From contig JARUPY010000189.1 of assembly GCA_029817715.1 (NCBI GenBank), positions 1,674,001 to 1,738,000 on the forward strand: a stretch of DNA of 64,000 nt, written 5' to 3'. Within the stretch, counting starts at the first letter, position 1. Each line of letters opens with the position of its first letter. The notes below the pieces were generated by a model. It did not search any database and was not told the DNA's origin. It was given only the letters and a program-made list of their open reading frames with translations. Shown here one piece after another: positions 1-9,900 of this stretch. The DNA is from Melastoma dodecandrum (lineage: Eukaryota > Streptophyta > Magnoliopsida > Myrtales > Melastomataceae). The position numbers and the translations under genes are program-made.

Positions 1-62
1 CGGACAATCTTACAGTAATCTCTTTGTTACGTTTCCAAATATCTAGTAGTTGGTAACCGCAG

Positions 63-727
63 GCTATCTCAACAACCCGGAAGCCACAAAATCGACGATC
101 GATGATGATGGCTGGCTTCACACAGGGGACATCGGGTACTTCAACGAGGAAGGCCAGTTGTTCATTGTTGACAGATTGAAGGACCTCATCAAGTCCTACG
201 GTTTTCAGGTCTGATCAAACTTATATTCATCTTGCTCGATATCATCCAGAGGAACAACGTTTGTTTTCTCGTAGGTTGCTCCAGCGGAGCTCGAGGGGCT
301 GCTGCTGTCACATCCGGAAATATCAGATGCAGTTGTCGTCCCGTAAGCTATGAAATCCACACGATTACTTCTGACTGTTGATCGTCCTTTTAATCTCACA
401 GGCATTGAACTCATGATGAGTAGATTGCCCGATGCTCGAGCCGGGGAGGTTCCAGTCGCATATGTCATCCGGTTGCATGGCAGCTCACTTACCGAGAACG
501 ATGTTAAGGAATTCATCGCACAACAGGTAACATCAATCCTTTATGGCATGTGTTATTAACATTTTAAGATATAATCGTGTGTTAACTCCCACCATTGCCT
601 TTTGTGGCTGCAGGTCGCCCCTTATAAAAAGCTTCGGAGAGTGAGCTTCGTAACAAGTATTCCGAAAACGGCTTCGGGGAAGATCCTGCGACGGGAACTG
701 AAGGAGAAGGTTCAATCAATGATGTAG
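63..727 (+). CDS. 4-coumarate--CoA ligase-like acyl-CoA synthetase, 3' part
   Basis: C-terminal part of an adenylate-forming acyl-CoA ligase of the 4CL/4CL-like family, which activates carboxylic acids (phenylpropanoids, jasmonate precursors, fatty acids) through an acyl-AMP to a CoA thioester. Four exons are readable: 63-208, 275-342, 424-526 and 614-727; the gene begins before the window. The first exon carries the family motif [10 protein letters not shown] followed by [15 protein letters not shown] (hinge and CoA region). The last exon carries the catalytic-lysine motif [13 protein letters not shown]. All junctions are GT-AG and phases agree (143 codons plus stop). The acceptor at 424 was chosen over 402 because only it keeps the frame into [14 protein letters not shown]. 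The protein ends QSMM, not a classic SKL, so peroxisomal import is uncertain. It is convergent with the PDR transporter; the two stop codons are about 180 bp apart. The substrate cannot be told from this fragment. Confidence 0.9.
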
Positions 728-903
728 ATTCTCGAGGCTCAGGGAAAAAACACGGGAACTTGCTCAAGGAAATTCTTGACAGACCCATATATGTTTACTG
801 ATGAACACAAATACTATCAAGATTCGATCTCTATCTCATTCTCGACTCAAATGAAATCGGTCTTATTCTTCAATCGCATTAGTTAGAGTCGGTGTCATTC
901 TCC

Positions 904-3900
904 CTATCTTCTCTGGAAGTTGATGTACTTGATGCCAAAAGCGAATACAAAGAAGAACAGGAGGTTCCACCCGACATGTGCGACAGCCACCACCGGGAGG
1001 AACTTATACTCAAACCCCAGTCGCTCTTTCAGAAAGTCCATTAGCTTCATTGTGCCTTCACCCGGAATTATGAGATCTTCATCCTTGTCTCCCACCTGAC
1101 TTGTCACAAGCCCGTATAGTGTCCATGCCACCGGGTTTGCCCAGTAGTACCATCTCCACCATATCGGTATTTGCTGTGCAGGTGAGATAAGCAAGTTAGG
1201 CTCGGGGATAAAATAAAATGATCGAAGAAAGCTTGTGAGGGACATACAGGCCGAGTAAGGAGGAATCCTGAGAACAAGCTCCAAAAACTGAGGAAGAAGG
1301 ACATGGTTATGGCCGCGATCTGAAGGCTGGGCGTCAGCGCCACGACCATCATCCCGTACATGGCAAAGTAGATGTAGCTCATGAGGATGTAGTAGTAGAA
1401 CCAGAAGAACTTCCCCGCTGTCCACTGGAATCCGATCATAGAGTAAATAAGAAGAGTGTAAACCAGCGTCTGGATGGCCACATAAATAGTCTCAATAGCC
1501 ACCTGCGGGGAAACATGACACGATATCGTAAAACTATGCTAGCATTTGCATCACAAGAGGTTGAATTTCCCAGGGTTTTCATCTAGGATGGACTCATTTT
1601 ACCTGAGCGAATGCATAGGGGAGTTCTGAGTACATCCCAGCTGCTCTTTCTCGGTAGAACACGGTTCTTTCGATTACGACAACGGGCTGAACGGAAGTAG
1701 CATTGGAACTTCCGAGGAAAAGAACTGCAGCGTACATGGCTCCCAATAGATTTATCAAGTCCTGCTGGTTTGTCCTGCAAAAGAACAGCCCATCTTCATT
1801 TCAAGGACCATCCTACCACGTTATCTGAATCAACGTCTACAAAAATTAAGTCGAGCTGGGGACTTACGTCCGTTGGCCTTTGTTCCAGAATATAAACCCG
1901 AACATACAACCAATGACTATGGTAATGAAGAACCGGATGGCGTTGTATTGTGGGTTCCTCCAGTAAGACCAGTGCTGCTTCCAGAAACAAGCGCGGAATT
2001 GCGTGAGGGAAGGTTGCGAGTACTGTGTGGGGAAGTAAAGGTCCTTTGATCCCGGAGACGGGGTACTAATCTCTTTGATAAGTTCCTGGTTCCTCCTGAA
2101 ACAGCTCGCAAAAAACGTGTATCAGCAATTCTACTCAGCAGCAGCGAATACTTCTCGATGAAGGAATTACACATCGGGATCAGAGAATTACTGGTAAAGT
2201 GAAGAGTGAGCGTAAATGTCTGCGAAATCAACTCCTAGTTGAGCTTCAATGACTGGGGCACTGATCTCGAGCATCCAAGTAGCCGGATTGTAACCATCCT
2301 TTATTTTCGAAACTCCTGGGACAGCCTGTTGTTCGTCATGAGTATTAGTGCCGAGGACAGAACAACAGCTAAATACTACAGAAAGATCAAGATTCGGAAA
2401 CGATTTGTCTACGAGATACAGAACATGCTACTCACCTCAAAGTACTCGATGAGATGGTGAGAACAAGTACCGAGTGGCCCAGCATAGATTACCTGTCCTC
2501 CTCTTTTCATCAATAGGAGCTACATTTCCAAAGTGTGGATCTGTGTTTGAGTCAAGGCGAAGAGCAAATCCGAGGAGAGTTTGAGGCACGAGATTTAGTC
2601 CATACCTCATCAAAAGCTTCGAAAATATCGATGCTGGGCTGGTGAATTGTGCACACGACTGTCCTCCCATCACTGTACGCATAACAATAGCAGCAGCTCT
2701 TGCATCGAGACCCGATGTCGGTTCGTCCATGAAGATGATCGAAGGATTTGCGACCAACTCAACGGCAATCGTCAGCCTCTTCCTCTGTTCAGTTGAAAGA
2801 CCGTTGACTCCTGGAAGACCGACCAGTGCATTTCGGATAGGGTTGAGTTCAACCAGCTCCATCACCTCTTCGACGAACATCTGTTTCACGAGGTACAATG
2901 AGGTCAATCAGTAACCTGGAACCATTTTCCAAAACTAAAAGGATACGCCCTTCCAAAAGATCATTACCGTTCGTGTCTCCTCGCTTATATCTGAAGAAAG
3001 TCGGAGCCAAGCCGAGTACAGGACAGACTCATAAACGGTGACGTGTGGAGAATGGATATCATTTTGCTCACAGTAACCACTGATCCGAGCGAAAGTCACC
3101 TGGTTTTTGGGATACCCGGATATGCTTATTGTTCCTTCGGTCCATCCTCCAGTCTTTCTTCCTGCTAAAACATCCATCAAGGTTGTTTTACCTGCACCAC
3201 TGACTCCAACTAAAGCTGTCAGTAATCCCGGTCTGAACGCTCCGCTAACATCCCTCAGCAATTGAAGGCGGTCCTCCACGACACCTTGGTTTTTCATTTC
3301 CTGGGCATAGTAAAACACCGTGTTTTAAATCATCCGTTCTACTACTGGTGCTGGTTACAGTTACTGAAAGGACGTCGATATCCGTACTTACAGCAGGCAT
3401 GTCGACATAGTAATTGATGTGGTTGAACACAAGAGAAAGAGGTTGAAATGGCAAAACCATGCCCTTGCTTGACAGCTTAGCCTGTTCAGTTTTGATTCCT
3501 GTACCACTTCTGACTGCCGAGGGGATACCTGCAATGCAGGAGTAGACGAAACATGATCAAGCGGCTGAAACATGCGAGCCAGTCACCATGCAAGTCTCTA
3601 ATCTCACCTTGTGTGCCGTCCTGTTTTCCATTAGATTTCTCCGCCTTGACTTCATCATCATTCAACACGACGTTCTTACTGTCCCCGATTGCTGAAAGTT
3701 CATTCAAGAGTCAAGCTTCATCATAACCGTCTGCCACTAAAAAAGAAGATGAAGGAAAGGACTACTACTTACGGTCCAACCACGTCAGAGCCGCAATGAA
3801 CAAGACATTGTATAGGATGGTGAAACCAAAGAGTGCGCCAACAGAAATCCAATACCAGTAGTCCTGAATGAAATAGCCCCTCGCTGCCAGGAGGACTTTT

Positions 3901-6900
3901 CCGATAGTCGGTTCCTTGTATCTCGGATCCATGTTGGGCTGCAATAGAGAGGAATATGAGCAGCTGACACAGGGGATCAAGCGCTCTATCATTTGTTAAG
4001 ATGGAGGATCATTCTTACGAGACTCCATCTTTTGTCAAGAAACTCATTCAGGACTATGGCGTTTTGCCCATACATCATGGGAGAAATGTAGTAGCCCCAA
4101 ATCATCCATGGCCCGACATCATCTGAGATGAAACAAAAAAGAAGAAGAGGACTGGTCATTTTCATTGGAATTAATCAGTAAAACGATGTCATCATTGCCA
4201 TTCATCTGAGAAGTTTCCATGCTTACTTCTGGAAACAACAAATCCTCCCAGAACGAAAACCAATAACAATGCAAAAGCACCGAGAGTGCCTGAGATTACT
4301 TGTGTCCTCCCGACAGCCGCAATGAACCGAAAGAGTGACAAAGCCAACTGGTGTATGCCAAACAATGCCAAGAATTGCCGGAAGAACCTTTGATGAATCG
4401 CGACAGTGAATGAAGCAGGATAATCGGAGGAGCTACTGTATGTTATTATATTAAGCCATTAAACACATACCGGCTGGCTTCAGGGGCAAAACCGATGGTG
4501 TAATACGTGAGGATGATCCAAATCCCAGAATCCACTAATGAGATTGGGATCCTGAGAATAACGATCGGCAAACCGAAAGCCCAAGCCGGATAGAACAAGA
4601 AATCCCGCTGCTTGTAGAAGACGGGGAGCCGGAAACATGTGATGGATAGTTCTGCCATCCCATTGAACATTACATTGACCAAGGTGAAAAAGAGCGCCCC
4701 AAGGTACTTACCGCCACCGATTACTGTCCCCACCTCCATTTTCGTTCGAAAAAACATGGTGAATCCAATGACGGCCATTATTGTGATCTGTGTCGTCTTG
4801 AATATATAAAGAAATGAGCTACGCTTCATGAGCAACCATTCTCTGGCGAAGCACGCTTTGAATAGCTCCCGGTTCGAAATCCCATACTTTTCCTTAACGA
4901 GTGCGGCAGGATGTGCGTTCGATTTGTCGTAGGGTACAGAGAGGTCAGATAGCAGACGTTCGCCGACCAGAAAGGAATTGAAACTGTTTGCAAGCTCGGG
5001 AACAGAAATGAACCGATACGGCTGGTCCATTCTCGACCAGTACTGCTCCTGATCCTTCTTTGAAGTCACTTCCTGCAGGAAATCAGCCACACCTTTCCTC
5101 TCGGGGCATTTGAATCCCATGTACTCAAAGAATTCCAAGACATCAGCACGCGGACCTTGGTAGACTATTTGACCTTCTGATAATAGAATGATGTCATCGA
5201 AGAGCTCGAATATCTCCGGAGCTGGCTGGAGAAGAGAGATGACCATAGTAACATCGAAGATATGAACCATCTGTCTCATGTATCTACACAGCTGGAATGT
5301 CGTTGAACTGTCCAACCCAGTCGAGATTTCGTCCATGAACAGGGCCTTGGCAGGTCCGACCAACATTTCTCCTGCACCAACGAAACGAAAATGCCGTGAC
5401 AATTGAAGATTAAACAAATGATTCTGAGCTAATTCTGTTATCGATTCCAACCAGATCAACGACGAAATTAAAACAAGAGAAACACAAGCACTAGGATTTT
5501 ACGTGATTCGGCCAAGATAGCCTACATCCACGGGCAGAGAGAATTCTATTAATCAAGAGCCGTCGTCCCAATTGCCTTATCCCCCAATAACCCTTTACAA
5601 ACCCACAAGTAACCCTAGGTCTAGAAATTACCATCTAGGTCCCTAAACTTTTGGGTAGGGTAATAATTCAGGCCGGCTAATAATAATTCAAGTCATTTAA
5701 CAAATCTCCACCTTGACTTGAATTTTTTCCGGGAAACTCCCAAAAATAACTCTCTGCCATTCATGCCTCTAAGGCCATGGGGATATGCGAATATTCACCA
5801 AGTCCAAGCTATGCTTGAACTTTTCTGCAGGCAGTGGCTTAGTCAACATATCTGCTGGATTATCTGCTGTGGCAATCTTCTCTATGAAGAATACGTTTTC
5901 TTCAATAACATCCCTGATGAAATTTAGTCGAACATCAATATGCTTCGATCTTTCATGATAAACCGGGTTCTTCGCTAAACACAATGCACTTTGACTGTCA
6001 CAGTAAATAGCAGGTTTCTGCACCTCCAAACCCAAACTACCAACAAGACCAAGCAACCAGATGCCCTCCTTAACGCCTTCAGTCAATGACATATATTCTG
6101 CTTCAGTTGTAGACAAAGCAACAGTAGACTGTAGAGTCGCTTTCCAACTGATACTACCATCAAAGAGAGTAAAAATATAACATGTCAATGATCTTCTTCT
6201 CAGGAGATCTCCGCCATAATCAGAATCAGTATATCCCATAAGACCATTAGCAGTTCCACCAGCTCCATAAACTAAACATAGACCACTTGTACCTTTCAAG
6301 TATCGCATAATCCATTTCACCGCTTCCCAATGAGTTTTTCCAGGATTACTCATAAATCTGCTAACCACACTAACAGCATGTGCTAAATCTGGTCTAGTGC
6401 ACACCATTGCATACATCAAGCTGCCTACGGCATTTGAATAGGGAACTCGACTCATGTAGTCTTTCTCCTCATCTGTATTCGGTAACGCACTAGCATCAAA
6501 TTTAAAGTGTGCCGCCAAAGGAGTGCTAACTGGCTTGGATTCCTCCATCTGGAAGACTTGCAATAATTTTTCAATGTACTTCTTTTGTGACAAGTACAAT
6601 AATCCTGCTTTCCTGTCTCTCCAGATTTCCATGCCCAAAATCTTCTTGGCTACACCCAAATCTTTCATCTCAAACTCACTGCTCAATAAAGCCTTTAAAT
6701 TTTTAATTTCAGCTTTACTGCGAGCTGCAATTAACATATCATCAACGTATAGCAACAAATACACAAATGAGCCATCGACCAATTTTCTAGAGTAGACACA
6801 ATTGTCAAACTGATTTCGGATAAAAGCATGAGAAATCATAAATGCATCAAACCTCTTATACCACTGCCTTGGCGACTGTTTCAAACCATATAAAGATTTT

Positions 6901-9900
6901 TTCAGCAAACACACGTGATCTTTCTTCTCAGGATCAAGAAAACCTTCGGGTTGCGACATATAAATTTGCTCTTCCAAGTTTCCATGTAAGAACGCAATTT
7001 TTACGTCAAGCTGCTCTAACTCAAGATCAAAAGCACTCACCATGGCTAACAAAACTCTTATAGTCTTGTGTTTTACGACTGGAGAAAACACCTCATGATA
7101 ATCAATTCCCTCCTTCTGCGAGAACCCCTGTGCCACAAGCCGTGCTTTGAACCTAGCTGCTTCAACCCCAGGAATGCCTTCTTTCCTTTTAAAGACCCAT
7201 TTGCATCCCACTGGTTTAACGTCGTTTGGCATTGGTACAAGTTCCCAGGTTTTATTTTTTGACAATGATTGCATCTCCTCATTCATGGCTACTAACCATT
7301 CCGCTGCTTCCATACTCTTCACTGCCTCTTTATATGACCGAGGTTCATCTGAATTTATACTCTCAGCTACTGCCAGAGCATAAGCAACTGGATTAGTATC
7401 CACAATATTAACAAAATCTGCATACCTAGCAGGCCTTTTTGTCACCCTCCTAGCTCTGCTTGTTGCAATACTTTCAGATTCATTTTGATGCATCTCCATG
7501 GGCTGATTTTCAGGATTTTCCAATATCCTATTCGAAGTTTCGGCATCAAACTCCACCTTTTGGACAACACCACGATCACTTTTCCCTGCAAGATCATCAA
7601 GTTCCGTTTTCTGGCCAAACATAGCAGATTCATCAAACGTAACATCTCTGCTAATAATAAATTTAGGAGTTCTATCCTTTTCGGTACACCACAATCTATA
7701 TCCTTTAACCCCTTTAGCATATCCTAGAAATATGCACTTCATTGCCCTCGGCTCCAGTTTACCATCATTAACATGGGCATATGCAGAACAACCAAATATA
7801 CGCAAGCCAGAATAATCAGAGGAAGTACCATACCATACTTCTTGCGGAGTCTTACAATCAATTGCAGTTGATGGGGATCTATTCACCAAATAACTGGCAG
7901 TATTAACTGCCTCAGCCCAAAATTCTTTAGGGAGTCTAGCGTTTAACCGCATGCATCTAGCACGCTGCATCAGTGTTTGATTCATGCGTTCTGCAACTCC
8001 ATTCTGTTGTGGTGTATGTCGTACAGTGCGATGCCTCACTATACCTTCCTTCTTGCAGAACTCATCAAATGGTGCATTACAAAATTCTAACCCATTATTC
8101 GTCCTGAGAGTTTTAACCTGTTTACCCGTACGTTTTTCAACCATTGTCTTCCACTCTTTGAACCGCCCAAACACTTCATCCTTTGATTTCAGAAAATACA
8201 CCCAAACTTTTCTGGAGTAGTCATCAATGAACGTAACAAAGTAACTGCATCCACCATGAGACTTAACTCGAGCTGGTCCCCACAAATCAGAATGAATATA
8301 CTCAAGGATACCCGTTGAAGTGTGCTTTCCTGAACTGAACTTAACCCTGCGTTGCTTGCCCATAACACAAGTTTCACAGAACTTCAGTTTTCCAGTTTCA
8401 GCTCCATTCAACAAACCTTTTTTACTCAAAATTGTAAGGCCTTGTTCACTCATATGCCCCAATCTACAATGCCATAACTCTGTACAATCAATAAACTGTT
8501 CATAAGAAGAGACAGCCACAGTTCCCGTCACTGTATTCCCCATCAGGACGTAAATACCATGCTGGCGTTTACCCTTCATCACCGTAATGGCACCCTTCGA
8601 GACTTTGAGTTGTCCATCACCACCAGTAAATTTGTATCCATGATTATCAAGAGTAGCTAAAGATATCAGATTTTTCCGTAGGTCCGGAACATACCAAGTG
8701 TCGATTATTCTAACAGTCCCATCATACATTTTGATCTGCACTGAGCCGCTGCCCAAGACTGGAATTGCCTTATCATCGCCTAACCTCACAGAACTGTTCC
8801 ATTTTTTAAATGAGTTGAACCAGTCCTTATTAAAAGTCATGTAATAAGAGGCGCCACTGTCCATGATCCATGTATCTGAAAGACTGGAAGTTGCAACAGT
8901 CAAAACATCACTGCCTTCTTATTCACCTTCATCAGAACTCTCACGCACTACATTTGCAATTGCTTTACCATCTGATTCCTTACTTTCTTTACCAGTTTTT
9001 CACTGTGGACAATCTCTTCTAGAGTGCCCCAGCTCTTTACACTGATAACATCTCGGTCCCTTGGATTTAAATTTTGAACGTGACTTGCCCTTCTTTCCGC
9101 CATCCCTCTCCTTATTTCTGCCTCTACTGACAACCAGACCTGATTCAGATCCACCTTCATATGATTCAGAGACCTACTTCTTCAATTCTTTCGACTGTAG
9201 TGCATCTTTTACATCACTGACAGAAATGGTCTCCCTTCCATACAACATAGTATCAACGAAGTTTTCATATGAACTAGGCAAAGAACACAGAAGAATTAAA
9301 GCTTGATCTTCATCGTCAATTTTAACATCAACGCCTTGTAAATCCAAAACAATCCGGTTAAAATTGTCGACGTGCTCCTTAACTGATGCACTTTCTGTCA
9401 TCCTCAAAGTATATAAACGCTGCTTCAAATAAAGACGATTCGTCAATGATTTATTTTGATATTTGTCTTCAAGCGTTTTCCATAACGAAGCCGCCGTTTT
9501 GTTTCCAAGCACCTCCCTCAAAACTTCATCAGCCAGACTCAAAAGAATCGTACTATGGGCTTTGGACAGAATATCAGCCTTCCCTGCCGCATCCATCGAC
9601 GCTGGTAATTTCTCTTCTCCATCTAATGCTGCTGCACATCCCTGCTGTACCAGAAGAGCCTGCATCTTCACCTTCCATAACGTGAAATCATTCGAACCAT
9701 TGAACTTCTCAATTTCGAATTTGTGAAAAGACATCTTCAACAGCACTGCCTCAGATCTAACAAAACCTTGCTCTGATACCACTTGTTATCGATTGCAGCC
9801 AGATCAACGACGAAATTAAAACAAGGGAAACACAAACACCAGGATTTTACGTGGTTCGGCCAAGATAGCCTACATCCACGGGCAGAGAGAATTCTATTAA

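Noticed and set aside
402..423. Alternative acceptor at 402 in the 4CL-like gene
   Set aside because: It breaks the reading frame; 424 joins cleanly to the conserved block.
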